A stretch of 64,000 nt of DNA from Streptomyces roseicoloratus (GTDB taxonomy: Bacteria > Actinomycetota > Actinomycetes > Streptomycetales > Streptomycetaceae), in NCBI RefSeq assembly GCF_004117935.1, contig NZ_SDOY01000061.1, positions 1 to 64,000 of the forward strand, read 5' to 3'. Positions 18,450 to 26,314 of the stretch are shown piece after piece. Made by a program: the position numbers and the translations under genes. The notes below the pieces were generated by a model. That model was given only the letters and a program-made list of their open reading frames with translations. It was not told the origin of the DNA and did not search any database. The number at the start of each line of letters is the position of its first letter. The stretch's first letter is position 1.

Positions 18450-18510
18450 CGCGACGCCGACCCGCGCGACCCGCCCTCCGAACGGGTGGTTCGCCGGATC
18501 CCGGACTGAC

Positions 18511-18557
18511 GTGACGCCCCGCCGGTGACCTCGCGGTCTCCGGCGGGGCGTCACTTT
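18511..18557 (+). terminator. Terminator between the two NlpC/P60 genes
   Basis: A 15-bp stem (18511-18525 with 18540-18554) followed by TTT separates the paralogs into two transcription units. Confidence 0.8.
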
Positions 18558-18575
18558 GTGTGCCCGGCAGCCTCG

Positions 18576-18604
18576 TTGGACACGGGTTGATCACCCGCTA
18601 CTGT
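18576..18604 (+). promoter_or_regulatory. Promoter of the second NlpC/P60 gene
   Basis: TTGGAC, a 17-nt spacer and TACTGT. The spacer holds the inverted repeat CGGGT-TGATC-ACCCG; a TGATCAC motif also sits in the spacer of the first paralog's promoter, so a shared regulator is possible. Confidence 0.55.
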
Positions 18605-18644
18605 CTGCCGCGCCAAGTCCGTCGAACGGAACGGAGCGCGATTC

Positions 18645-19658
18645 GTGGCGTCCCACCGCCGACCCGCCAGGGTCACCGTCCTCACCGCAGCCGCGGCCAC
18701 CGCGGCCACGGCACTCGGCGCCGTCCCCGCGCACGCCGACCCGGGCGGCGCCACCCCCGAGAGCACCCGCGCCACCGTCGACCGGCTCTTCGAGGAGGCC
18801 GAGCGCGCCACCGAGGGCTTCAACCGCGCCGACGAGAAGGCCGACCGGCTGCGCAAGACGGTCTCCCAGGCCCAGGACGGCCTCGCCCGCGCCCAGGAAC
18901 GGATCAACCGCATGCGCGGCGCGCTCGGTTCCGTCGCCGGCGCCCAGTACCGCTCCGGCGGCGTCGACCCGGCCCTCGCCCTGCTGCTCTCCTCCGACCC
19001 GGACAGCTACCTCGAACGGGCCTCCGTCCTCGACCGGGTCACCGCCCGTCAGGGCGCGGCCCTCGACGAACTGAAGCACGAGCTGCGCAGACTGGCGCAG
19101 CAGCGGGCCGAGGCCGGCCGGAGCCTCGCCGAACTGGAGCGCAGCCGCAGCGAGGTGGCCCGGCACAAGCGCACCGTCGAGCGCAAGCTCGCCGAGGCCC
19201 GGCGGGTGCTCGCCTCCCTCTCCGCCGACGAACGCGCCGGCTTCGAGCGGGCCTCCCGCTCCGGCCGCGCCGCCTTCGACGAGGAACTCCCGCCGCTCGC
19301 CGACCTCGGCCCCTCCCGCGCCGCCGCCGCGGTGATCGCCGCGCGCAGCGCCATCGGCAAGCCGTACGTGTGGGGCGCGACCGGGCCCTCCGCCTTCGAC
19401 TGCTCGGGCCTGATGGTCTGGTCCTACCGCCAGGCGGGCATCGCCCTGCCCCGCACCTCCCAGGCCCAGCGCAACGCCGGACGCCGCGTCCCGCTCTCCC
19501 AGGCGCAGCCCGGCGACCTCGTCACCTACCGCGGCGACGCCAGCCACGTGGCGATCTACGCGGGCAACGGCCAGGTCATCCACGCGCCCTACCCCGGCGC
19601 CCGGGTCCGCTACGACCCGGTGAACATGATGTCCCACGTGACGGTCACCCGGGTCTGA
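18645..19658 (+). CDS. NlpC/P60 peptidoglycan hydrolase, second paralog
   Basis: A 337-aa paralog of the preceding gene with the same layout: signal peptide beginning MASHRRPARVTVLTAAA, coiled coil (about 45-205) and NlpC/P60 domain with C253, H301 and H313. The two share the start MASHRRP and the block SVA(T/G)AQYRSGG(I/V)DPAL, pointing to tandem duplication. The catalytic domain starts PYVWGATGP where the first copy has PYVSGAEGP. The middle has more Arg and less Lys than the first copy. Confidence 0.94.
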   Translation: MASHRRPARVTVLTAAAATAATALGAVPAHADPGGATPESTRATVDRLFEEAERATEGFNRADEKADRLRKTVSQAQDGLARAQERINRMRGALGSVAGAQYRSGGVDPALALLLSSDPDSYLERASVLDRVTARQGAALDELKHELRRLAQQRAEAGRSLAELERSRSEVARHKRTVERKLAEARRVLASLSADERAGFERASRSGRAAFDEELPPLADLGPSRAAAAVIAARSAIGKPYVWGATGPSAFDCSGLMVWSYRQAGIALPRTSQAQRNAGRRVPLSQAQPGDLVTYRGDASHVAIYAGNGQVIHAPYPGARVRYDPVNMMSHVTVTRV

Positions 19659-19685
19659 GCGGACCACCGCCGTCCGCGTCCCCCG

Positions 19686-19691
19686 TACGAT
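19686..19691 (+). promoter_or_regulatory. -10 box of a probable leaderless promoter
   Basis: TACGAT ends 6 nt before the GTG at 19698. Confidence 0.5.
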
Positions 19692-19697
19692 CGGAGC

Positions 19698-20909
19698 GTG
19701 GCAGGTCAGGGCATCGGAGCGGCGCGCGGCGCGGGCGTGTGCCTGCTCGCCGGGCTGCTCGCCCTCACCGGCTGCGCCACCGGGGAGCCGGACGGCCCGG
19801 CGCGCGCCGAGGTGCAGGGCCTGCTCGACCGGCACGCCGCCGCCCTCCTCGCCCGCGACGAGACCGGCTATCTCGCCGGCCTCGACCCGGCCCTCGCGCC
19901 CGCCGCGCGCACCGAGTTCGAGCGGCTCGCCGGGATCCCGCTCGACGTCGGATACCGGGTCACGGACGTCGACCCGGCCGGCGCCGGACGGGCCACCGTC
20001 CGAGCCGAACTCGGCTACCGCATCAGGGGCTACGACTCCGGCCCCGCCACCAGCGAGCGGATCCTCGACCTCGCCGAGCGGGACGGCCGCTGGTACGTCA
20101 CCGGCGACCGCGCGGCCGACGGCGCCCCGCAGCAGCTGTGGCAGCAGGGCGACGTCACGACGGTGACCGGCCGGCGCAGCCTCGTCCTCGGCGTGGGTCA
20201 GAGCCGGGAGCGGCTGCGGGAGATCGCGGACGCGGCGGACGGGGCGGTGCCCGCCGTCGGCGACGCCTGGCCCTCGCCGTGGGCGGGCCGGGTCGTGGTC
20301 CTGGTCCCGGCCTCGGTGGACGCGATGGGCGCACTGCTCGGCGCGCCCGCCGCCTCGTACCGGGGGATCGCGGCGGTCACCACCGGCCGGGTGGGCGGCG
20401 GGCCGACCGCGCCCGCGGACCGGGTGATCGTCAACCCGGAGGCGTACGGTGTCCTCGGCGACTTCGGGCGGCGCTTCGTCCTGACCCACGAGACCACCCA
20501 TGTCGCCACCCGTGCGCAGACCACCGCCGCCACCCCCCTCTGGCTCTCCGAGGGCTTCGCCGACTGGGTCGCCTACCGCGGCACCGGCCGGACGCCCGCC
20601 CAGGCCGCACCCGAACTCGCCCGCGCGGTGCGGGCCGGCCGGACGCCCGCCGTGCTCCCGGACGACGAGGAGTTCGCCTTCGGCGGCGAGGCCGAGGCCG
20701 TGGCCCGGGCGTACGAGAGCGGCTGGCTGGCCTGTCTGCTGATCGCCGAACGCCGGGGCGAGGAGCGCCTCACCGCCTTCTACCGCACCGTCGGCGCGCA
20801 CCCGCAGCGCGAGGGCGCGCTGGAGAAGGCGCTGGCGGAGGTCCTGCACACGACGCCGGAGGAGTTCACGGCGGACTGGCGCGCGTACCTGCGGGAGCGG
20901 CTGGGCTAG
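19698..20909 (+). CDS. Lipoprotein with a gluzincin-type metallopeptidase motif
   Basis: A 403-aa exported lipoprotein; the signal ends in the lipobox LTGC. The N-terminal half resembles a ketosteroid-isomerase-like fold (DRHAAALLARDETGYLAGL). The C-terminal half has HETTH (H264, H268) and a downstream glutamate in WLSEGFADW (E285), the spacing expected for gluzincin metalloproteases, so zinc binding is likely. The substrate is unknown; location suggests extracytoplasmic proteolysis near the two wall hydrolases. A leaderless GTG start is favoured. It is convergent with the PadR gene. Confidence 0.85.
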   Translation: MAGQGIGAARGAGVCLLAGLLALTGCATGEPDGPARAEVQGLLDRHAAALLARDETGYLAGLDPALAPAARTEFERLAGIPLDVGYRVTDVDPAGAGRATVRAELGYRIRGYDSGPATSERILDLAERDGRWYVTGDRAADGAPQQLWQQGDVTTVTGRRSLVLGVGQSRERLREIADAADGAVPAVGDAWPSPWAGRVVVLVPASVDAMGALLGAPAASYRGIAAVTTGRVGGGPTAPADRVIVNPEAYGVLGDFGRRFVLTHETTHVATRAQTTAATPLWLSEGFADWVAYRGTGRTPAQAAPELARAVRAGRTPAVLPDDEEFAFGGEAEAVARAYESGWLACLLIAERRGEERLTAFYRTVGAHPQREGALEKALAEVLHTTPEEFTADWRAYLRERLG

Positions 20910-20993
20910 AGCCTGCCTCTTGAATGAGGCGGCTGTTTGGGTGGGTGTCCGGCAACCCCCTGCGACGTCGTGGCGGAATGGCCGGACGCCCCC

Positions 20994-21545
20994 CTACTGG
21001 ACGCGGTGGCTTTCCGTCGCCTTGGCGTCCAGTTCGGCCAGGGCCTCGGTCAGCCAGGCCTTCTCCTCCGTGCCGGTGGCCCGGGCGATGCGGAGCATGC
21101 CGCGGCGGAAGAGGTCCGGCTCCCGTTCCGCGCGGACCGGCGCGCCCTCCTCGTAGAAGAAGCTGGCGGGGGCGGAGAGGAAGGCCTGGCGGCGGCGCAG
21201 GACGGCGGCCTGGTCGGCCGGGTCGGGGAGCCGGCCGAGGAAGGCGAGCAGGGTGAACCAGCGCTGCCCGTCGGTGATCTCGACCTCCTTGGGCGAGCGC
21301 AGCCGGTCGTACAGCGCCGTGCGGCCCCCGGGCGTCAGCGAGAGCACCCGCCGCGGGGCCGCGCCCGCGCCCGGCTCCGTGCGGCTGTCGACGAGGCCGT
21401 TCTTCACCAGGCGGGTGATCGCGGGGTAGAGCGCGCCGTCACTGACCGGGCGGACGTGGCCGCTCAGGCCCTGGATGCGTTCCTTCAGCTCGTAGCCGTG
21501 CAGCGGCCCGCCGTCGAGGAAGCCCAGGATCGTCAGCTCCAGCAC
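20994..21545 (-). CDS. PadR-family transcriptional regulator
   Basis: A 183-aa regulator. Residues 1-75 form the PadR winged helix (MLELTILGFL, GPLHGYELKERI, LYPAITRLVKNGLV); the rest is the helical C-terminal dimerisation region. The GTG start has GAAGGAG 8 nt upstream. It is divergent from a MATE exporter, and a 41-bp palindrome lies between them. By analogy with PadR-controlled efflux loci it probably represses both itself and the exporter until an inducer binds. Confidence 0.93.
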   Translation of the reverse strand: MLELTILGFLDGGPLHGYELKERIQGLSGHVRPVSDGALYPAITRLVKNGLVDSRTEPGAGAAPRRVLSLTPGGRTALYDRLRSPKEVEITDGQRWFTLLAFLGRLPDPADQAAVLRRRQAFLSAPASFFYEEGAPVRAEREPDLFRRGMLRIARATGTEEKAWLTEALAELDAKATESHRVQ

Positions 21546-21588
21546 CGCGGACTCCTTCGCGCTTGTCGTGTACGCAGCGTCATGCTAT

Positions 21589-21629
21589 CTCTTTTCGAGC
21601 TGCCTCGATTCGAGGTACATCGAAAAGAG
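21589..21629. promoter_or_regulatory. Probable PadR operator (nested palindromes)
   Basis: CTCTTTTCGA (21589-21598) is inverted at 21620-21629, and CCTCGA-T-TCGAGG (21603-21615) has exactly the same centre (21609). This gives a composite two-fold site between the PadR and MATE genes. Confidence 0.75.
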
Positions 21630-21666
21630 GGCCCGGAGGCGGCCCGGAAAGTGGGGGGACTTGTCC

Positions 21667-23097
21667 ATGGGAGCTTCCGCGAAGGAGCACCGCCGCACGC
21701 TCGCCCGGCTCGCCGGGCCCGTCTACCTGGAGCTCCTCGCCGGAGTCGCCGCCGGCATCATCAACATGGTCTGGGTCGCCCGCCTCGGCGGGGACGCCGT
21801 CGCCGCCGTCGCCGTCGCCACCAACGTCGAGAACCTGCTCCTCGGCGTCGTGCTCATGGCCGCCTCCGGCACCACCGTGCTCGTCGCCCGGGCCAGAGGC
21901 GCCGACGACCCGGCGGCCCTGCGCTCCGCCGTGCGCGGCGGAGCCGTCCTCGGCGCCCTGCTCGTCCCGCCCGTCGCGATCGGCGGCCTTCTGCTGCGGG
22001 ACCCGCTCGCCGCCCTCCTGCTCGGCGGAACCGGCCACCCCGCACACGCCCTGGCGACCGCCTACTTCGCGATCTCCCTGCCCGGCACGGCCGTCTTCTT
22101 CGCGACCACCGTCCTCGACGGCATCCTCAAGGGCACCGGCGACACCCGCACGCCCATGCGGCTCGCCTTCCTCGCCAACGGGCTGATCCTGGTCCTCGAC
22201 CCGCTGCTGATCCACGCGTACGGGGTCGAGGGGGCCGCCGTCTCCACCGTCGTCGGCCGCACCGCGGCGTTCGCCGTGGGACTCCTGGTCCTGCGCCGGA
22301 ACGCCGTGCTGCGGGCCGCCCGCGCCGCGCGTCCCGCCGAGGGACTGCCCGCAGCCGTGCGCCGTACCGCCGCCCTCGGCCTGCCGATGTCCGTCGACTT
22401 CGCCGTCCGCATGGCCGGGGCGCTCGCCCTGGTCTCCGTCGTCGCCCGGATCGGCGTCACCGAGATCGCCGCCTACGGCATCGCGACCAAGGCCATGTAC
22501 GTCACCACGATGGCCTTCTACGCCGTCAAGCAGGCCGCCGCCATCCACACCGCGCACCGGCTGGGCGCCCTGGGCGTCCCGGGAGCGTCCCCGGAAGGGG
22601 CGGAGTCCGGACCCGGGTGGCGAGCGCGGGAGGTGCGCCGGGCCGTCGGCCGGCAGGCGGCCGTCCTCGGCGGGCTGCTCGGCGCCGGGGCCGCGGTGCT
22701 GCTGCTCGTGGCCGCCGGGCCGGTCATGCGCGGCTTCGGCGCGGAGCCGTCGGTCGTCGCCGCCGGCGCGCTGTTCCTGCGCTGCCTCGGCCCGTACCTG
22801 CTGCTCATGGCCGTCTTCATCGCCCTCGCCGGGGTCTTCGAGGGCGCGGGGGACTCCGCGCCGCTCGCCCGGATCACCGTCTTCGGCGTCCTGCTCCAGC
22901 TACCGCTCGCGTACGCGCTCTCCGGCCCGCTCGGCCTCGGCGGGGTCTGTCTCGCGATGGCGCTGGCGATGGCCGTCCAGTGCGCGGCCCTGGGGCTGCT
23001 GCACCGCCGCCGCGCGCCGGGCCGGGCCGCGGCGGACGGTACCCCGCCTCAGGAGGACGACGACACCGCGGCCGGCGTCCTCTCGCGGTCGGCCTGA
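21667..23097 (+). CDS. MATE-family multidrug efflux transporter
   Basis: A 476-aa inner-membrane exporter with about 12 helices in two related halves, as expected for MATE (NorM/DinF-like) cation antiporters. The first half shows GPVYLELLAGVAAGIINMVWVARLGGDAVAAVAVATN, the second LGLPMSVDFAVRMAGALALVSVVARIG. The ATG at 21667 follows GGGGG; in-frame sequence upstream lies in the operator. The last 49 bases overlap the 3' end of the convergent GT87 gene. Substrate unknown; probably induced through the divergent PadR. Confidence 0.93.
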   Translation: MGASAKEHRRTLARLAGPVYLELLAGVAAGIINMVWVARLGGDAVAAVAVATNVENLLLGVVLMAASGTTVLVARARGADDPAALRSAVRGGAVLGALLVPPVAIGGLLLRDPLAALLLGGTGHPAHALATAYFAISLPGTAVFFATTVLDGILKGTGDTRTPMRLAFLANGLILVLDPLLIHAYGVEGAAVSTVVGRTAAFAVGLLVLRRNAVLRAARAARPAEGLPAAVRRTAALGLPMSVDFAVRMAGALALVSVVARIGVTEIAAYGIATKAMYVTTMAFYAVKQAAAIHTAHRLGALGVPGASPEGAESGPGWRAREVRRAVGRQAAVLGGLLGAGAAVLLLVAAGPVMRGFGAEPSVVAAGALFLRCLGPYLLLMAVFIALAGVFEGAGDSAPLARITVFGVLLQLPLAYALSGPLGLGGVCLAMALAMAVQCAALGLLHRRRAPGRAAADGTPPQEDDDTAAGVLSRSA

Positions 23098-24374
23098 GCC
23101 GGGAGGCGCACCGCGCCGTCCACCGCCTCCAGGCGCGGCTCCGTGACCGTCTGCCGCCACAGGATCCGGCACGCGGAGAACGTGGCGGCCACGAGGAGCC
23201 CGTTGCGGACCAGGAGCAGCCCGACGCCCAGCGGGTCGCTGTCCCCGACGTGCGAGAACCACACCGGGAACTCGAACTGCGTGACCGCCGTCGCCCACAG
23301 CACCAGATACGCGGGCCGGCGCATCCGGCTCGTCCGGTAGACGAGGCACACCGCGGCCAGGCCCACCAGCCAGATCATGTACTGCGGGCTGATCACCCGG
23401 CTCGTCGTGGTGAACAGCAGTACCGCCACGAACGCCACGTCCGCCGTGGTGCCCGACGTCCGGCCGCGGGCCCGCCACCACCACACCAGGAGCCAGCCGA
23501 ACGCGGCCACCGACAGCAGCATCGCCGCCGTGGACACCGCCTTCACGCCGGGGCCGAGGAACTCGATCGAGCCGTAGTTCATCCGCGCCTCGCCCGGCCA
23601 GCCGAAGTGCCGGGCCACGTGGAAGACCATCGCGCCCAGCGACTCGATCTCCGTGCCGCGGTCGCGCTGGAAGCCCAGGAAGGACAGCGCGCCCGGCGCC
23701 GCCAGCACACAGGCCAGCAGCACGGCGGCCGCCGTGCCCGCCGCCGCGGCCGTCGAGCGGAACGCGGCCCGGCCGCGCGCCGCGCCCGCGAGCAGCAGCA
23801 CCGGCCACACCTTCAGGACGGCCCCGAAACCGGCGAGCGCGCCCAGCACGACCGGGCTGCGCAGCGCCGCGAGCAGACCCGCCACGGCCACCGCCGTCAC
23901 CATCAGGTCGTAGCGGCAGTACGCGGTCGGGCCGAGCAGCGGCACCCCGGCCAGCCACAGCCAGGCGCCCCGCATCGACCGGCCGGGGCGCCGGCCCGTG
24001 TACGCCAGGAGGCCGAAGACGAAGGCGTCGCAGAGCAGCGACAGCACGAAGAAGGCGGAGGAGTAGCCGAGGAACGGCAGCAGGGCGGGGGAGAGGATCG
24101 CCAGCGCGGCGGCCGGCGGGTACTGCCAGGTGACGTCGTCCAGCGGGTACGTGCCGGTCCGCAGGACCTCGTACCAGCCCTGGTAGATCTGCTCGACGTC
24201 GCTGGTCACGTCCGGACCGGGGATCACCACGATCTTGAAGACGCAGAGCAGTATGAGCACCCGGGAGAAGGCCCACAGGCCCAGCATCCGGGCCCGTCGC
24301 CCCTCGCGGGCGTCGACCGCCTCACGGACGCGGTCCAGACCGTCGCGTACCGCCGCGCCCACTGCGCCCGTCAT
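23049..24374 (-). CDS. GT87-family polyprenol-phosphate-dependent glycosyltransferase
   Basis: A 441-aa membrane protein with about 10 helices, of the DUF2029 / GT-C (GT87) family that includes mycobacterial alpha-mannosyltransferases acting on PIM and lipomannan. Family features seen are DVEQIYQGWYEVLRTGTYPLDDVTWQYPP in the first periplasmic loop, with its acidic residues, and RVISPQYMIWL near residue 330. The ATG at 24374 has an upstream AGGAAGCAGGA. It is divergent from a PimB-like transferase. In M. tuberculosis a GT87 enzyme (Rv2181) lies in the same syntenic block, supporting a role in phosphoinositide mannosides or lipoglycans. Confidence 0.85.
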   Translation of the reverse strand: MTGAVGAAVRDGLDRVREAVDAREGRRARMLGLWAFSRVLILLCVFKIVVIPGPDVTSDVEQIYQGWYEVLRTGTYPLDDVTWQYPPAAALAILSPALLPFLGYSSAFFVLSLLCDAFVFGLLAYTGRRPGRSMRGAWLWLAGVPLLGPTAYCRYDLMVTAVAVAGLLAALRSPVVLGALAGFGAVLKVWPVLLLAGAARGRAAFRSTAAAAGTAAAVLLACVLAAPGALSFLGFQRDRGTEIESLGAMVFHVARHFGWPGEARMNYGSIEFLGPGVKAVSTAAMLLSVAAFGWLLVWWWRARGRTSGTTADVAFVAVLLFTTTSRVISPQYMIWLVGLAAVCLVYRTSRMRRPAYLVLWATAVTQFEFPVWFSHVGDSDPLGVGLLLVRNGLLVAATFSACRILWRQTVTEPRLEAVDGAVRLPAQADRERTPAAVSSSS

Positions 24375-24447
24375 ACCTGTCCTGCTTCCTGTCCTGTCGG
24401 TCCGCCGGGGCGGAGGGTGGTGGTGCCGGGCTGGGGCGCGATCGCGG

Positions 24448-24453
24448 TACTGT
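24448..24453 (+). promoter_or_regulatory. -10 box of a probable leaderless promoter
   Basis: TACTGT ends 8 nt before the ATG at 24462, with no Shine-Dalgarno in between. Confidence 0.45.
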
Positions 24454-24461
24454 CGGCCACG

Positions 24462-25604
24462 ATGCACAAGACCCTGATCGTAACGAACGACTTTCCGCCG
24501 CGTCCGGGCGGAATCCAGGCCTTCCTGCACAACATGGCGCTGCGTCTGGATCCCGAGCGGATCGTGGTCTACGCCTCCACGTGGAAGCGCAGCCGCGAGG
24601 GGATCGAGGCGACCGCCGCGTTCGACGCCGAACAGCCTTTCACGGTCGTCCGCGATCGCACCACCATGCTGCTGCCCACTCCCCGGGTCACCGCGCGCGC
24701 GACCGCGCTGCTGCGCGAGCACGGCTGCGAGTCGGTCTGGTTCGGCGCCGCCGCCCCGCTCGGCCTGATGGCCCCGGCGCTGCGGCGGGCGGGCGCGCGG
24801 CGCCTGGTCGGCACGACGCACGGACACGAGGCCGGATGGGCGCAGCTGCCCGCCTCGCGGCAGCTGCTGCGGCGGATCGGCGAGGGCACGGACACCCTCA
24901 CGTACCTCGGCGAGTACACCCGCTCCCGGATCGCGGCCGCGCTCACCCCGGCCGCCGCCGCGCGCATGACGCAGCTGCCGCCGGGCGTCGACGAGAAGAC
25001 CTTCCACCCCGACTCGGGCGGCGCCGAGGTGCGCGAGCGACTCGGGCTGAGCGACCGGCCCGTGGTGGTGTGCGTGTCGCGCCTGGTGCCGCGCAAGGGC
25101 CAGGACACGCTGATCCTCGCCATGCCGGAGATCCTGCGGCGGGTGCCCGACGCGGTGCTCCTGATCGTCGGCGGCGGACCGTACGAGCAGGAGCTGCGCA
25201 AGCTCGCCGTACGGACCGGTGTCGCCGCCTCCGTCCGGTTCACCGGCGCCGTCCCCTGGTCGGAGCTGCCGGCCCACTACGGGGCGGGCGACGTCTTCGC
25301 CATGCCGTGCCGCACCCGCCGCGGCGGCCTGGACGTCGAGGGCCTCGGCATCGTCTACCTGGAGGCCTCCGCGACCGGCCTTCCCGTCGTCGCCGGCGAC
25401 TCCGGCGGCGCGCCGGACGCCGTCCTCGACGGCGAGACCGGCTGGGTCGTCCGCGGCGGCGTCCCGGAGGAGTCCGCCGACCGCGTCGCCACGCTCCTCC
25501 TCGACCCGGAGCTCCGCGCCCGCATGGGCGAGCGCGGCCGCCGGTGGGTCGAGGACCGGTGGCGCTGGGACCTCCTGGCGGACCGCCTGAGGGAACTGCT
25601 GTAG
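24462..25604 (+). CDS. GT4 glycosyltransferase, PimB-like mannosyltransferase
   Basis: A 380-aa GT-B glycosyltransferase. The N-terminal domain starts TLIVTNDFPPRPGGIQAFLHNMA with the glycine-rich acceptor loop. The C-terminal domain shows VVVCVSRLVPRKGQDTLI for donor binding and EGLGIVYLEASATGLPVVAGDSGGAPD, the EX7E region of GT4. It matches the actinobacterial PimB' family, which adds the second mannose to phosphatidylinositol mannoside. The ATG at 24462 seems leaderless; the same frame is open far upstream only because of GC bias. Exact acceptor not proven. Confidence 0.87.
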   Translation: MHKTLIVTNDFPPRPGGIQAFLHNMALRLDPERIVVYASTWKRSREGIEATAAFDAEQPFTVVRDRTTMLLPTPRVTARATALLREHGCESVWFGAAAPLGLMAPALRRAGARRLVGTTHGHEAGWAQLPASRQLLRRIGEGTDTLTYLGEYTRSRIAAALTPAAAARMTQLPPGVDEKTFHPDSGGAEVRERLGLSDRPVVVCVSRLVPRKGQDTLILAMPEILRRVPDAVLLIVGGGPYEQELRKLAVRTGVAASVRFTGAVPWSELPAHYGAGDVFAMPCRTRRGGLDVEGLGIVYLEASATGLPVVAGDSGGAPDAVLDGETGWVVRGGVPEESADRVATLLLDPELRARMGERGRRWVEDRWRWDLLADRLRELL

Positions 25605-25611
25605 GAGATGT

Positions 25612-25637
25612 CCGGGGCCCGTTCCGGCGGGCCCCGG
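25612..25637. terminator. Bidirectional terminator-like hairpin
   Basis: A perfect 10-bp stem (CCGGGGCCCG at 25612-25621 with 25628-25637) between the convergent PimB-like and lipoprotein genes. Confidence 0.55.
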
Positions 25638-25682
25638 CCGCCGGAACGGGATTCCGGCGTGCGCCGGAACCGGGCCGACCGG

Positions 25683-26207
25683 CTACGCCGGCAGGTGGTC
25701 CGTCAGGACGCAGCCGTCGACGAGGAGCTTCTCCGTGCGGTAGCCGTCCGGGACCGTGAAGTCCCGCTCGCAGGTGAAGAGGAGGACGTCGGAGGCCATC
25801 AGGGCCTTCGCCACCGCCGGGTCCGGCGCCACGACCGCGAAGTCCTGGCCGAGCAGGAAGCGGGTGGCGTGGCCGTCGCCGGCGGCCTTCTTCGCGGCCT
25901 GCTGGAACTTCTCCATGTCCGCGACCGACAGCAGCGTGAGCGTGTCACGGGCGTCGTCGCCGCACACCCCGCGCTCCCTGACCGCCCAGGCCGGGTCCCG
26001 CGACTCCTGGCTCATGGTGCCGCCGGCCGTGCCCGTGCGCAGGTCGCTGCACATCGTCCGGGACCCGACGAGCTTCTCGATCGCCGCCATGTCGCCGGCC
26101 GCCGGCAGGCCGGCGTCCTCGCCCCACGTGTCGCTGCTGCACCCGGTGAGGGCGACGAGGGCGGTGAGGGCCGCGCCCAGGGCGGCGGCGGTTCGCTGGA
26201 GCCGCAT
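25683..26207 (-). CDS. Putative lipoprotein, function unknown
   Basis: A 174-aa exported protein whose signal peptide ends in LTGC followed by SSD, a clear lipobox (cysteine near residue 23). The mature part has cysteines in SRTMCSDLRTG, ERGVCGDDARD and LLFTCERDF plus one in VDGCVLTDHLPA, so disulfides are likely. I recognise no enzymatic motif. GAGGAAATGCC precedes the ATG at 26207. A terminator separates it from the upstream acyl-CoA ligase gene. Confidence 0.8.
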   Translation of the reverse strand: MRLQRTAAALGAALTALVALTGCSSDTWGEDAGLPAAGDMAAIEKLVGSRTMCSDLRTGTAGGTMSQESRDPAWAVRERGVCGDDARDTLTLLSVADMEKFQQAAKKAAGDGHATRFLLGQDFAVVAPDPAVAKALMASDVLLFTCERDFTVPDGYRTEKLLVDGCVLTDHLPA

Positions 26208-26264
26208 GACGGCATTTCCTCTCGTGTGTACGGAATCGACCATTCCGGCCCTGACGCGCGCGAA

Positions 26265-26302
26265 CGCCCCTGGCCGGCCCGGGTACGGGCCGGCCAGGGG
26301 CG
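26265..26302 (-). terminator. Terminator after the acyl-CoA ligase gene
   Basis: A perfect 17-bp stem (26265-26281 with 26286-26302) with loop GGTA lies just past the stop at 26315 on the minus strand. Confidence 0.8.
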
Positions 26303-26314
26303 TTCCGGGAGCCG

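Noticed and set aside
20937..24461. A very long open frame running through the PadR, MATE and GT87 genes into the PimB-like gene
   Set aside because: It is antisense or out of frame to clear genes, has Arg/Gly/Pro-rich composition typical of GC-driven shadow frames, and only the part from 24462 has family similarity.
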